DNA of 64,000 nucleotides, from the NCBI RefSeq assembly GCF_027923405.1, contig NZ_BQYI01000001.1:4132501-4196500 (forward strand). Direction: 5' to 3'. Of this stretch, positions 33,903 to 43,186 are shown piece by piece. Source of the stretch: Paenibacillus sp. YYML68 (GTDB lineage: Bacteria > Bacillota > Bacilli > Paenibacillales > NBRC-103111). The notes beneath the pieces are model-generated. The model saw nothing but the letters and a program-made list of their open reading frames with translations, made no database searches and was not told the origin of the DNA. Made by a program: the position numbers and the translations under genes. Every line of letters begins with the position of its first letter. Within the stretch, counting starts at the first letter, position 1.

Positions 33903-34148
33903 ATGATTCCATTCGAGAATACGATGACGTATGACCGCGTCGGCAGCGACATATTCGCTTCCAGCTGTCCGTTCTGCGACAAGTCGCACGTGCTGCTGCC
34001 GCTGAAGCCGAAGGAGCTCGAAGCGCTTGGCGAGGGCGTGAAGAAGCTGCTCGTCTTCCCTTGCTGCCACAATAGGGTGACACTCGTCGATGCAGACCGC
34101 GATTATTTGCTAGCCAACAAGCCGCTGAGAAGAAGTCACAAGTCGTAA
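33903..34148 (+). CDS. Small zinc-ribbon-like protein of unknown function
   Basis: The 81-residue protein has CPFCDKSH near residue 22 and CCHNRVTL near 54, two cysteine-rich knuckles that could bind one zinc. The intervening LLPLKPKELEALGEGVKKLLVFP is helical. The ATG lies 4 bases after the yycC stop, with AAGGAG 7 bases upstream, so the genes are coupled. I do not recognise the family. A strong terminator follows. Confidence 0.72.
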   Translation: MIPFENTMTYDRVGSDIFASSCPFCDKSHVLLPLKPKELEALGEGVKKLLVFPCCHNRVTLVDADRDYLLANKPLRRSHKS

Positions 34149-34177
34149 GCTGCTCCGATGGGCTGAACAGCACAAAT

Positions 34178-34213
34178 AACGCATGAAGCAGCGATCAAGC
34201 CGCTTCATGCGTT
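34178..34213 (+). terminator. Hairpin after the yycC operon
   Basis: AACGCATGAAGC and GCTTCATGCGTT form a 12-bp stem with one inner pair more; T-tract is short (ACATTCG). Confidence 0.7.
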
Positions 34214-34323
34214 ACATTCGATCATGGCTGCGCTACGCCCGATCGGCCTATGCACCTATAGGCTAGCGGGGTGACACAGGACGACGGGCAGTGTGTCGTG
34301 TCTTCGTTCTGTTCCCTACGCCA

Positions 34324-35034
34324 CTACGTCTGTCCCGGCGTCTCTTCCTCGGTCACGAGCTCCAGCTTCTTCTCCGCCATCTCCTCACGCAGATGCTGCC
34401 ATTGCTCCCGGCATGCCCGAATCATACCCGCATCCATAATTCGCTTATCGTTAATGACGCGCGTGAACCACTTGACGGCTTCCTTGTACTGCTCCAGCCG
34501 ACGGTGAAGCTCTCCCATCATATACATCAGCCGCGCATTGCTCGTCTCTGAAGCCTCCCGCTCGAACGAACGCAAATATTCATCCAGCGCATATTGCAAA
34601 AACCGCTTCTCCTGCACCGTATCGCCCTTATACCGGTACAGCCAAGCGATGTGATGCAGCAGCCCGGCCAGCACGCGCGGATCGTCATCGACCGTCTGAG
34701 CGCACACGAGCGCAAGCTTGAATACATGCAGCGCATCGTCCCATGTCCGTTCGACGCCGTAATCCTTCGTGTACACGAAGCGGTCGCCGAGCTTCCGGCG
34801 ATACGTCTGCTTGTTCGCTTCGGTCAGCCTGCTCTTCGAATTCTCCGTGCTGGCGAAGCCGCAGGCCGGACATAGACGAACGACGTAGTAATTCGGATTA
34901 ATATCTTTATAATGCATGCAGAAGTCCGTGTCCGACTTGATCGTCTTCTTGAAGCTTGGTCGCACCCGCGATGATACGAACTCATATTCACACTGTGGAC
35001 ACTCTACCTTCGCCTGAAACAGCGGTTCCACCAT
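34324..35034 (-). CDS. DUF2225 family protein
   Basis: The 236-residue protein opens with a zinc ribbon: CPQCEYEF near residue 13 and CPACGFAS near 56 (two CxxC pairs). The rest is a helical TPR-like array (DALHVFKLALVCAQ, MYMMGELHRRLEQYKEAVKWF). This matches DUF2225 of Bacilli, whose function is unknown; TPR domains suggest protein binding. MVEPLF at 35034 is the likely start, AAAAGG lying 12 bases upstream; an ATG at 35046 has no spacing to that site. The globin gene lies upstream on the same strand, 83 bases away. Confidence 0.85.
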   Translation of the reverse strand: MVEPLFQAKVECPQCEYEFVSSRVRPSFKKTIKSDTDFCMHYKDINPNYYVVRLCPACGFASTENSKSRLTEANKQTYRRKLGDRFVYTKDYGVERTWDDALHVFKLALVCAQTVDDDPRVLAGLLHHIAWLYRYKGDTVQEKRFLQYALDEYLRSFEREASETSNARLMYMMGELHRRLEQYKEAVKWFTRVINDKRIMDAGMIRACREQWQHLREEMAEKKLELVTEEETPGQT

Positions 35035-35116
35035 AGCTGTACACATCCTTTTCCAGTAACACCGAGCGTACCGTGAATGATCTAACCTGAAATTGCCGCG
35101 CTAGCCGTATAATAGT

Positions 35117-35497
35117 CTAACTATTAATAAAATGATAAGCCGGCCCTCGAAGCCGGTCCAGCGCCGCCAGCCGAACCGCCCCAGGCATCCCGACCTCCTC
35201 CATCGCTTCCTGCATGCAAGCGAGCCACGCCTCAGCGCGTGCTTCTGTCACCGGGAATGCCAAGTGGCGCGCCCGCATCATCGGATGTCCATATTGCTCC
35301 GAATATAACGCCGGTCCACCGAAAAATTGACTCAGAAACATGTACTGCTTATCGATGACGGGGCGTATATCTTGTGGAAAAAGCGGCCCTAGCAGCGGAT
35401 GAGCCTGCACCCTTGGGTAGAACGCCTCAACTAGACGGCGAATACCTGCTTCCTCCCCCAGCGCTTGATAAAAGGTAATCGGCTCCTTCTCTTCCAT
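35117..35497 (-). CDS. Truncated haemoglobin (group II, YjbI-like)
   Basis: The 126-residue 2-on-2 globin has the B/CD region YMFLSQFFGGP, the proximal-histidine segment MMRARHLAFPVT near residue 70 and a C-terminal helix. The pattern matches B. subtilis YjbI. Group II globins bind O2 or NO and may protect against nitrosative stress; no partner is visible here. GGAGAGGAGGTC precedes the ATG. Confidence 0.92.
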   Translation of the reverse strand: MEEKEPITFYQALGEEAGIRRLVEAFYPRVQAHPLLGPLFPQDIRPVIDKQYMFLSQFFGGPALYSEQYGHPMMRARHLAFPVTEARAEAWLACMQEAMEEVGMPGAVRLAALDRLRGPAYHFINS

Positions 35498-35584
35498 TGA
35501 ACGACCTCCTCTCCCTGCTGTCTATTATCGGCCCATCCATGTTCATTTATCAAGATGTATGTGAGCTATTTCGACAAAATATAA

Positions 35585-35620
35585 CGAAAAAAGATGCTGG
35601 ACGACGTTCGCCAGCATCTT
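35585..35620 (-). terminator. Rho-independent terminator on the minus strand
   Basis: AAGATGCTGG and CCAGCATCTT form a 10-bp stem, followed on the minus strand by TTTTTTCG. It implies a minus-strand transcript entering from about 35.7-35.8 kb, which supports the small ORF there. Confidence 0.85.
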
Positions 35621-35689
35621 ACGAATAAAATGAGCCGGGCAAGCATGTCTATGCTGCTCGTCTGCAATGAAAAATAATAGTGGAGTCAA

Positions 35690-35800
35690 CTAGACGTCTT
35701 CCTCACCAGAGGTCATCAACGTTTCCCTTATGACATATACGAACGCACATACGAGAATACCAGCAATAACACCCATCATAAGGATCACCCCTGTTCTCAT
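35690..35800 (-). CDS. Possible 36-residue single-pass membrane peptide
   Basis: The ORF starts MRTGVILMMGVIAGILVC, has one hydrophobic helix (residues 5-24) and an acidic tail ending GEEDV. The ribosome-binding site is weak (AGGCG). A strong terminator lies about 70 bases past the stop, so the region is transcribed on this strand. It could be a regulatory membrane peptide; no homologue is recognised. Confidence 0.35.
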   Translation of the reverse strand: MRTGVILMMGVIAGILVCAFVYVIRETLMTSGEEDV

Positions 35801-36057
35801 ATTGAACGCCTGTGAAGCAACGAAGCAAGACGCTGTAGGCTCTTGCGGTATTGCCTTCGGCTCCGCACTATTGCTGTTGATTCGAGCATCACATGAATAG
35901 TGGGTTAGTTCTATTGTAGCATAAAAAAATGAAACATCCAGTGGTTTTGTAAGCCCTACCAAAATTTTTAGACTCATTCCCGCGATTTCCAAAGCATGTC
36001 TTCGGGATGGACCACATATACAAGAATGACAAGCTTTTTGGGAAAGGATGTGAGCCG

Positions 36058-37317
36058 ATGCGCATGAATCCCGCCCTGCCGCTGGCTGCGCTGACTGCCG
36101 CTTTGCTCGCCGGCTTGATGCTGGTGTTCCCTCAGCCCTCGCTTGAAGCCGCGGTCAAAGGCATTGCCATCTGGTGGGATGTGCTGTTTCCTGCGCTGTT
36201 TCCGTTCTTCGTCATATCGGAAATGATGCTCGGCATCGGTATCGTTCACTTCTTCGGAACATTGCTCGACCCAATGATGCGCCCGCTGTTCCGCGTGCCC
36301 GGCATCGGCGGCTTCGTCATGGCGATGGGCTTCGCCTCCGGCTATCCGATCGGGGCCCGCCTCACCTCTCAGCTGTGGGATCAGCGCCTAGTGACTCGCG
36401 AGGAGGGGGAGCGTCTAGTCGCCTTCACCACGAGCTCCGACCCGATCTTCCTGATCGGTGCGGTGTCGGTCGGCTTCTTCCATGATGTGCAGCTGGCGGT
36501 AGTGCTCGCCACGGCACATTACGGGTCGGCCATATTGCTCGGTCTCTTGATGCGATTCCATGGCGGCAAGCATGCAGCTAGCACGCAATACCAGCAGAAG
36601 GCCCTCAGCACGAGGGCTACTGCCATCGATCAGAAGCCGATCTGGCAGCGGGCATTCGAAGCGATGCATGAAGCGCGGCTCAAGGACGGACGCACGCTCG
36701 GCGTCATGCTGACACAGGCGCTCTCCTCGGCGCTCCAGCTCGTATTCGTTATTGGCGGACTCGTCGTCTTCTTCTCGGTCGTCATGGAGATCATGTCATC
36801 ATCAGGCGTCATGGCCATCTTCTATGCAGCTGTACAGACGATGCTGCAGACAGTCGGAATACCGCCTGGGCTGTCTGAGGCTGTCGTCAACGGCTTCTTC
36901 GAGGTGACACTCGGCGCGAAGGCTGCAGGCAGTGCAGCAGGACTTCCGCTTGTGTATAAAGCAGCAATCGCCGCATGGGTGCTGTCGTGGGCAGGCTTAT
37001 CGGTGCATGCGCAAATTGTTAGCGTGCTGCACAGCACCCCGCTCCGCTACGGCCCATTCCTCGCAGCGAGAATCATTCACGGGCTGCTTGCTGCGGTGCT
37101 CGTGCTTGTACTGTGGGAGCCGCTGGCCCACACGGCGGCCAGACTGGAGCCGCTCGCCACGCTAGCCCGCATCGATATGACAGAATCGGCAGAGACGTGG
37201 CTGCGCTTCACCTGGCCCAGCATCGGCTGGACCTTCAGCGTCTGCCTTGCCGTCATGCTGGCGATTTCCAGCTGCATCTTGTTCATACGCGCATGTATGA
37301 ACCGCCTCCGAACATAG
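36058..37317 (+). CDS. ylbJ: Sporulation integral membrane protein YlbJ
   Basis: The 419-residue protein has about eight membrane helices and the nucleoside-recognition (Gate) type repeats of YlbJ, with ISEMMLGIGIVHFFG, MAMGFASGYPIGARL and FTTSSDPIFLIGAVS. In B. subtilis YlbJ is made in the mother cell under sigma-E and is needed for a normal cortex. ATG 36058 follows AAAGGATGTGA; 17 upstream residues in frame are unlikely. Monocistronic. Confidence 0.9.
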   Translation: MRMNPALPLAALTAALLAGLMLVFPQPSLEAAVKGIAIWWDVLFPALFPFFVISEMMLGIGIVHFFGTLLDPMMRPLFRVPGIGGFVMAMGFASGYPIGARLTSQLWDQRLVTREEGERLVAFTTSSDPIFLIGAVSVGFFHDVQLAVVLATAHYGSAILLGLLMRFHGGKHAASTQYQQKALSTRATAIDQKPIWQRAFEAMHEARLKDGRTLGVMLTQALSSALQLVFVIGGLVVFFSVVMEIMSSSGVMAIFYAAVQTMLQTVGIPPGLSEAVVNGFFEVTLGAKAAGSAAGLPLVYKAAIAAWVLSWAGLSVHAQIVSVLHSTPLRYGPFLAARIIHGLLAAVLVLVLWEPLAHTAARLEPLATLARIDMTESAETWLRFTWPSIGWTFSVCLAVMLAISSCILFIRACMNRLRT

Positions 37318-37418
37318 GATACTAGCTGGGTATACAACAGGGTGAGCCCTTGACGCTCGAACGAAGACAGTCATTTTGTAATGGATGGAAGATGAAAATT
37401 CATGAGTAGAGGTGACCT

Positions 37419-39989
37419 ATGCACACGACATTCCCTGTCAAGTCGATCCCGCTGCCGAACGCAATCTCCCGATTATCCGATATCGCCATCAACCTATGGT
37501 TCAGCTGGAACGACAGCGCCAAGTCGCTGTTCGCGAGCATTGACGAGCCGCTGTGGCATCAGGTGCAGCACAATCCGGTCCGATTATTAATGGAGACGAA
37601 GCAGGAGACGCTTACCCGCCTCGCAGAGGACGGCGGCTTCCTTCGCCGCTACCAACAAGTCGTGCAGCAATATGACAGCTACATGCAGGGTGAAACGTGG
37701 TTCAAGCGTAACTACCCGCAGCATGGTCATCAAGCGATCGCTTACTTCTCCGCCGAATTCGGCTTTCACGAATCGCTGCCGATCTACTCGGGCGGCCTTG
37801 GCATCCTTGCCGGTGATCATTGCAAGTCCGCCAGCGATCTAGGCATACCGCTCGTCGGAGTCGGTCTCATGTACCGTAAGGGCTATTTTAAGCAAAAAAT
37901 CGACACTCACGGCAATCAGATTACCGAGAACGTCGCCTACGACTTCAATAAGCTGCCCATCACTCCGGTGCTCGTGCCGTCCGACACTACGGGTGATCAT
38001 GGCCAGCCGTCCTTCGAGGAGCTGTACATTACGGTTCCGGTTGCCGATCGTACGGTGCGCCTGAAGGTATGGCTCGTTCAGGTCGGCCGTAACCCGGTCT
38101 ACTTGCTGGATGCAGACCTCCAGGACAACAGCCCTTGGGATCGACAGCTGACCGAGCAGCTGTACGGCGGTACGCAAGACGTAAGAATTGCGCAGGAAAT
38201 ATTGCTGGGCATGGGCGGACTTCGCGCACTGCGAGCACTCGGCATACCGACCGGAGCCTTCCATATTAACGAAGGACACGCGGCCTTCCTCTCGTTCGAG
38301 CGACTGCGCGAGCAGCTCGATCAAGGGGTGCCGTTCCACGTCGCACTGGAGATCGTACGGGCCAGCACCGTATTCACGACGCATACGCCGGTGCCTGCCG
38401 GACATGACGCTTTTCCGATGCCGATGTATGAGTACTACTTCAGCCAATTTTTCAACACGTACGGGGCTCATAAGGATGCGATGACGAGTCTTGGCTATGA
38501 TGAGAAGAAGCAGCTGTTCAATATGACGCATCTGGCGCTCCATACGGCGGCACTGCGCAACGGTGTGAGCAAGCTGCACGGTCACGTCTCGCGAGATATG
38601 TTCCGAGAGCTGCATGGACATATCGATGTGAAGGAGGTACCGATTGAGCACATTACGAACGGTGTCCATATGAGCACGTGGCTCGCGGCCGAGCTGAAGG
38701 AGCTGTTCAGCCGCTTCATGCCTGGCTACTGGCTCGAGCAGCAGACGAACCGCGATCTATGGCACTCCGTGACTACCATTCCGGATGCTTCGCTGTGGGG
38801 CACGCATGAGGCGCTGAAGGAGAAGCTGATCCGTGAAGCGCGCGCGAACCTGCGTGAGCAGCGCCGACGCAACGGAATGTCTGCTGATCGCATCGACGAG
38901 GTGAAGCATTATTTATCGAAGGATGCGCTGACGATCGGCTTCGCCCGCCGGTTCGCGACGTATAAGCGTGCGACGCTGCTGTTCAACAATCTGGACCGTC
39001 TGGACCGAATCGTCAACAACCCGGAGCGTCCTGTTCAGTTCATCTTCGCAGGCAAGGCGCATCCGGCCGACATGCCGGGACAGGATATGATTCGACACAT
39101 TCATCATGTGTCCCAGATGGACCGATTCCGCGGTAAAATTGTCATGCTCGAAAACTACGACATGGATATCGCCCGTGCCTTGGTGCAAGGCGTAGATGTG
39201 TGGATGAACAATCCGCGCAGACCGTACGAGGCGAGCGGAACGAGCGGTCAGAAGGCGGCGATGAACGGCGTCATCAACTTCAGCGTGCTCGACGGCTGGT
39301 GGGAGGAAGGGTACGACGGCACGAACGGCTGGAGCATTCTTGCCAATCCGGACGGAGACGACTCCGCGCAGGATCAGGAAAATACGGAATCGATCTACCA
39401 TGTGCTGGAGCACGAGATTGTCCCTCTCTATTATGATCGGCACAACGGCATTCCGAGCCGCTGGGTGGAAAAGATGAAGCGGTCCATCGAGACGCTCGCT
39501 CCGGTATACAATACGGACCGCATGGTCATGGATTACACGAACGGCACGTATATTCCGACGCTGTCCCGCATTCAGCGGCTAGTCGCCGACCAGTATGCAG
39601 AAGCAACGCGGGTCGCCGACTTCAAGCAGTTCATCCGCAGCAACTGGCATCAGGTGCGTGTGCTGGAGGTGAACGACGGACTGTCCAATGGCAAGCCGAA
39701 CGCTCGTCCGATGGATATGATGAAGGAAGTGACCGCAACGATCTCGTTCGGCCCGGTCTGGCACCGCGATGCGGCTGTCGACTTGATCTATTACGAGGAA
39801 AGACCGGAGGGCTGGGAACAGGTGACCGTTCCGATGGAGCCAGCCAGACAGCTCAGCGAAGGAACGTTCCTCTATCGCGCGCAGATTCCGGCTCATCTCC
39901 GTCATGGCGCCCACTTCTCCGTGCGTGTCCATCCGATCAGCGATAGCTTCGCACATCGATTCGAGCTGCCTTTGATCAAGCGTTTCTAA
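37419..39989 (+). CDS. glgP: Alpha-glucan phosphorylase (GlgP-type, TIGR02094 group)
   Basis: The 856-residue enzyme releases glucose-1-phosphate from alpha-1,4-glucans. It has the N-terminal DUF3417 module (residues 1-110) and the AYFSAEFGFHESLPIYSGGLG start of the phosphorylase fold, whose GGLGILAGDH loop is clear. Conserved later segments are FARRFATYKRATL near 510 and EASGTSGQKAAMNGV near 605, where PLP is bound. No ADP-glucose synthesis genes are adjacent. AGAGGTGACC precedes the ATG and a good terminator follows. Physiologically, glycogen or maltodextrin breakdown is likely. Confidence 0.93.
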   Translation: MHTTFPVKSIPLPNAISRLSDIAINLWFSWNDSAKSLFASIDEPLWHQVQHNPVRLLMETKQETLTRLAEDGGFLRRYQQVVQQYDSYMQGETWFKRNYPQHGHQAIAYFSAEFGFHESLPIYSGGLGILAGDHCKSASDLGIPLVGVGLMYRKGYFKQKIDTHGNQITENVAYDFNKLPITPVLVPSDTTGDHGQPSFEELYITVPVADRTVRLKVWLVQVGRNPVYLLDADLQDNSPWDRQLTEQLYGGTQDVRIAQEILLGMGGLRALRALGIPTGAFHINEGHAAFLSFERLREQLDQGVPFHVALEIVRASTVFTTHTPVPAGHDAFPMPMYEYYFSQFFNTYGAHKDAMTSLGYDEKKQLFNMTHLALHTAALRNGVSKLHGHVSRDMFRELHGHIDVKEVPIEHITNGVHMSTWLAAELKELFSRFMPGYWLEQQTNRDLWHSVTTIPDASLWGTHEALKEKLIREARANLREQRRRNGMSADRIDEVKHYLSKDALTIGFARRFATYKRATLLFNNLDRLDRIVNNPERPVQFIFAGKAHPADMPGQDMIRHIHHVSQMDRFRGKIVMLENYDMDIARALVQGVDVWMNNPRRPYEASGTSGQKAAMNGVINFSVLDGWWEEGYDGTNGWSILANPDGDDSAQDQENTESIYHVLEHEIVPLYYDRHNGIPSRWVEKMKRSIETLAPVYNTDRMVMDYTNGTYIPTLSRIQRLVADQYAEATRVADFKQFIRSNWHQVRVLEVNDGLSNGKPNARPMDMMKEVTATISFGPVWHRDAAVDLIYYEERPEGWEQVTVPMEPARQLSEGTFLYRAQIPAHLRHGAHFSVRVHPISDSFAHRFELPLIKRF

Positions 39990-40003
39990 ATAACGATCGA
40001 CGA

Positions 40004-40036
40004 GCTGCCGTCCCCTTCGGGGGGCGGCATTGTTTT
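40004..40036 (+). terminator. Rho-independent terminator after glgP
   Basis: GCTGCC-CCCC and GGGG-GGCGGC type arms with a TTCG loop, then TTGTTTTA. Confidence 0.88.
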
Positions 40037-40099
40037 ATGCTCCCAGATTGATTATGATGAATAATAATGTATGCGAATGAGCTTGAGGAGGACAACCCG

Positions 40100-40912
40100 T
40101 TGAACTATAATGTGGTGAACCGCGGAGACGAAGTATCGATTCAGCTGATGAATACGTTTCACGATTTAATCCAACGGCAAGGTCTGACGCTGGAGGAGAA
40201 CAATCCGGACATCGTATTGTCGATCGGCGGAGACGGCACGATGCTGCATGCCTTCCATAGGTACAAGGAGCAGCTCGATCATATCGCATTCGTTGGGATA
40301 CATACGGGGCGACTGGGCTTTTTTGCGGATTGGAAGCCGGATGAGGTGGAGCTGCTGGCAGAGCTGATGGGCGAGAGCGCCCGACAGAACGACTTGCGGA
40401 TCGTCAAGTATCCGTTGGTCGAGATTCAGATTATGACGCCGCATGGCATTGAGACGCAGCTGGCGCTGAATGAATTCACGCTGAAGGGTGCGGACGCCAC
40501 ACTCGTGGCAGAGCTGCATATCAATGACGAGCTGCTGGAGACGTTCCGCGGCGACGGCATCTGCATCTCGACTCCGTCAGGCAGCACAGCGTACAACAAG
40601 AGTCTCGGAGGCGCTATCGTTCACCCTTCTCTCGATGCGATCCAGATCGCAGAGATTGCTTCCATTAACAACCGCGTATATCGGACGCTCGGCTCGCCCA
40701 TCCTACTTCCGAAGCACCATCATTGCGACATCTATCCTCGGGCGGGACAGAACATTGTGCTCACCCTTGACCATATTTGCCTGCAGCGCAGCGACATCGT
40801 CTCGATTCGAAGCATGACCGCCGCCGGGAAAAAAGTAAAGTTCGCCCGCTTCCGGCCGTTCCCGTTCTGGAGCCGCGTACGCGAAGCCTTCATCGGCTAC
40901 GAAAGACTGTAG
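40100..40912 (+). CDS. nadK: NAD kinase
   Basis: The 270-residue enzyme phosphorylates NAD to NADP. The nucleotide motif GGDGTMLHAF is near residue 45, NEFTLKG near 122, and the glycine-rich TPSGSTAYNKSLGG near 157. I place the start at TTG 40100 (MNYNVVNRGD), because GAGGAGG lies 8 bases upstream and other family members start there; ATG 40067 lacks a ribosome-binding site. The next gene converges with it across a strong terminator. Confidence 0.93.
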   Translation: MNYNVVNRGDEVSIQLMNTFHDLIQRQGLTLEENNPDIVLSIGGDGTMLHAFHRYKEQLDHIAFVGIHTGRLGFFADWKPDEVELLAELMGESARQNDLRIVKYPLVEIQIMTPHGIETQLALNEFTLKGADATLVAELHINDELLETFRGDGICISTPSGSTAYNKSLGGAIVHPSLDAIQIAEIASINNRVYRTLGSPILLPKHHHCDIYPRAGQNIVLTLDHICLQRSDIVSIRSMTAAGKKVKFARFRPFPFWSRVREAFIGYERL

Positions 40913-40926
40913 CGGCGAACGACGAC

Positions 40927-40989
40927 AAAGACCCTTTCCTCTCACCATACTCTGTTAGACGACAGAGCCAATTGGAGGAAAGGGTCTTT
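40927..40989. terminator. Bidirectional terminator between nadK and yutD
   Basis: AAAGACCCTTTCCTC and GAGGAAAGGGTCTTT form a 15-bp perfect stem; the loop contains a second stem (CTCTGT/ACAGAG). T-rich tails on both sides. Confidence 0.92.
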
Positions 40990-41008
40990 ATTATGGATGA
41001 TGAGTCGG

Positions 41009-42253
41009 CTACGCCTCGACACGAGAAGATTCCGAGCCTCTCGGCTTCGAGTTGCCGCGCCCTTGCTGCTGGCCTTGACCGCCACTCTTCGGCGGACGGG
41101 ACTGACCGCTGTGCGGACGGCCGCCTTGCTCGCCGCGCGGTCCGCGGTCGTGCCGTTCGCCCCGCTCGTGCGGCTGGCGGTCCTGACCTTCGCCGCGGTC
41201 GTGGCGGCCTTGACGCTCGCCGCGAGGATGCTGCTGGCGGTCTTGACCTTCGCCGCGGTCGTGGCGGCCCTGACGCTCGCCGCAGCGATCGTGCGGCTGG
41301 CGGTCCTGACCTTCGCCGCGGTCGTGGCGGCCCTGACGCTCGCCGCCGCGATCGTGCGGCTGGCGGTCCTGACCTTCACCGCGGTCGTGGCGGCCCTGAC
41401 GCTCGCCGCCGCGATCGTGCGGCTGGCGGTCCTGACCTTCGCCGCGGTCGTGGCGGCCCTGACGCTCGCCGCCGCGATCTTGACGCCCTTGACGCTCACC
41501 CCGATCGTTACGGCCCTGACGGTCACCGCGGTCATGCCGCTCCTGACCTTCGCCCCGCTCTTGACGCTCATTGCGGTCTGGACGCCCTTGGCCTTGGCGC
41601 TGCTCGCCGCGTTCCTGGCGATCATTTCTCCCTGAGCCTTGCTGCTGGTAGCCGCCGCCTTGCCTGGATGAGCCTTGCTTGCCGTCCTTGGACTTATTGT
41701 AATAGCCGCCGCCCTGCTGCTTGCCGCCTTGATATGGCTGGTGCTGCCGCCCCGTCGACGACTCCTGCTGTCCACGGCCTTGCGGACGTCCACCCCCGCT
41801 CTGCGAGCCGCGCGACGATTCCTGTCCTCTTGCCTCTGCCGCAGATAGAAGTGCTGCTTCACGGGCAGCCAAGTAATCCTTACGCTCCTGTGCCCGGTAC
41901 TCGCGCACACCGCCTGACTTCTCATACTCCTCTTCGGCCAGCTTCCCCTCGTCTACGCCTTCCGCCGGCGGAAGCTCACGGGTTGCCACCTTCTCGAGTA
42001 TGAAGTAGGCACAGCCGAAATTGCAATATTCGTTCAAGTAATCCTGAATGGTCGAGATAATCGAATCCTTACTCGCCTTCGGATGGTTGTCCTTGAAGAA
42101 GCCTCTCAGACGCAGCTGGTTGTAGCCCCAATCTCCGACGATATAGTCGTATCGATCGAGCACCTCACTGTAACGCTCACGGAAGGCGTCCGGCTTCCAG
42201 CCGTTCCGATGGTCGGCCAACACCTCGTACGATTTGTTCGCTAAATGAATCAC
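41009..42253 (-). CDS. yutD: YutD-domain protein with a long disordered repeat tail
   Basis: The 414-residue protein has an N-terminal YutD (DUF1027) domain of about 95 residues, with FRERYSEVLDRYDYIVGDWG and LNEYCNFGCAYFIL, as in the ~100-residue B. subtilis protein. A helical linker (about 95-135) leads to about 270 residues of low-complexity Gly/Arg/Gln/Asp/His sequence. Within it are five tandem copies of a ~21-residue unit, GERQGRHDRGEGQDRQPHDR. I chose GTG 42253 because AAGGAGG lies 8 bases before it and the YutD domain begins there; the ATG at 42271 would put that site inside the gene. It follows lipA on the same strand. The tail's composition is like RGG-type RNA-binding proteins. Confidence 0.88.
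   Translation of the reverse strand: MIHLANKSYEVLADHRNGWKPDAFRERYSEVLDRYDYIVGDWGYNQLRLRGFFKDNHPKASKDSIISTIQDYLNEYCNFGCAYFILEKVATRELPPAEGVDEGKLAEEEYEKSGGVREYRAQERKDYLAAREAALLSAAEARGQESSRGSQSGGGRPQGRGQQESSTGRQHQPYQGGKQQGGGYYNKSKDGKQGSSRQGGGYQQQGSGRNDRQERGEQRQGQGRPDRNERQERGEGQERHDRGDRQGRNDRGERQGRQDRGGERQGRHDRGEGQDRQPHDRGGERQGRHDRGEGQDRQPHDRGGERQGRHDRGEGQDRQPHDRCGERQGRHDRGEGQDRQQHPRGERQGRHDRGEGQDRQPHERGERHDRGPRGEQGGRPHSGQSRPPKSGGQGQQQGRGNSKPRGSESSRVEA
41160..41483. repeat. 60-63-bp tandem coding repeat in yutD
   Basis: Five direct copies start at about 41171, 41231, 41294, 41357 and 41420 (steps of 60, 63, 63, 63). Each contains GCTGGCGGTC and CGCGGTCGTGGCGGCC on the plus strand. They encode the repeated unit of the YutD tail; the copies differ by a few bases. 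Confidence 0.92.
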
Positions 42254-42270
42254 GTTAAGCGCCTCCTTCA

Positions 42271-43146
42271 TTACGACTGCTGCGCTGATTGTACCTGCGT
42301 CTCCGCATGGTAGGAGCTTCGCACAAGCGGACCGGATTCGACGTGGCTGAAGCCACGCTTCAGTCCCTCTTCCTTCAGCTCCGCGAATTGCTCAGGTGTA
42401 TAATAAGCGGATACTGGCAAATGCTGAGGTGTCGGCTGCAAATATTGACCGATCGTCATGATGCTGCAGTCGATCGCACGCAGATCGTCCATCGTCGTCA
42501 AAATTTCGTCCCACGTTTCCCCGACGCCGAGCATAATGCTCGACTTCGTCGGAATGCTCGGCGCAATACGCTTGGAGCGCTCCAGCAGCTCTAACGAGCG
42601 GCGGTACTTGGCCTTCGCCCTAACCTTGTCCGACAAGCGCTCAACCGTCTCCAGGTTATGATTCAAGATGTGCGGCTTCGCCTCCAGCACGATCCGCAGC
42701 GACTCCTCATCCCCTTGGAAATCCGGGATCAGCACCTCGACGCCGGAGAGCGGCAGCCGCTGCTTAATCGCCGTAATCGTCGCCGCGAAGATCGACGCCC
42801 CACCGTCCGCAAGATCGTCCCTTGCCACCGACGTGACAACGACGTGACGCAGACCCATCTGCTCGGCAGCCTCGGCTACGCGCTCAGGCTCCTGCAGATC
42901 AAGCTCCGTCGGCAAGCCTGACTTCACTGCACAGAAGCGGCAGGCCCGAGTGCAAATGTCGCCCAGTATCATAAAAGTAGCTGTACGGTTTGTCCAGCAT
43001 TCGTGAATGTTCGGACATTTCGCTTCCTCGCATACCGTATGGAGCGACTTGCCGCGCATCATATTTTTCAGTTCTTTATAAGAATCGCCGTCAGCCAGCT
43101 TGATCTTAAGCCACTCTGGCTTACGCGTTATCGTAGAAGACTTCAT
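42271..43146 (-). CDS. lipA: Lipoyl synthase
   Basis: The 291-residue radical-SAM enzyme inserts two sulfurs into protein-bound octanoate. The auxiliary cluster motif [12 protein letters not shown] is near residue 39 and the radical-SAM motif CTRACRFC near 65; the C-terminal RSSYHAE contains the conserved serine ligand. The ATG follows a GGAAAGCAGGGAT stretch. Its stop codon TAA overlaps an ATG of yutD by one base. The upstream gap holds a 25-bp palindrome over an extended -10 promoter. The yutD-lipA-lytH neighbourhood is known from Bacillus; here the lar genes lie between lipA and lytH. Confidence 0.97.
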   Translation of the reverse strand: MKSSTITRKPEWLKIKLADGDSYKELKNMMRGKSLHTVCEEAKCPNIHECWTNRTATFMILGDICTRACRFCAVKSGLPTELDLQEPERVAEAAEQMGLRHVVVTSVARDDLADGGASIFAATITAIKQRLPLSGVEVLIPDFQGDEESLRIVLEAKPHILNHNLETVERLSDKVRAKAKYRRSLELLERSKRIAPSIPTKSSIMLGVGETWDEILTTMDDLRAIDCSIMTIGQYLQPTPQHLPVSAYYTPEQFAELKEEGLKRGFSHVESGPLVRSSYHAETQVQSAQQS

Positions 43147-43186
43147 CTGTATCCCTGCTTTCCTGCGAGTATCCGCACCAATTGCT

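Noticed and set aside
40777-42003. 408-codon plus-strand frame and a transmembrane-looking 212-codon frame opposite yutD
   Set aside because: They are shadows of the repetitive Gly/Arg-rich yutD coding sequence and include the terminator stem; the YutD domain identifies the real strand.
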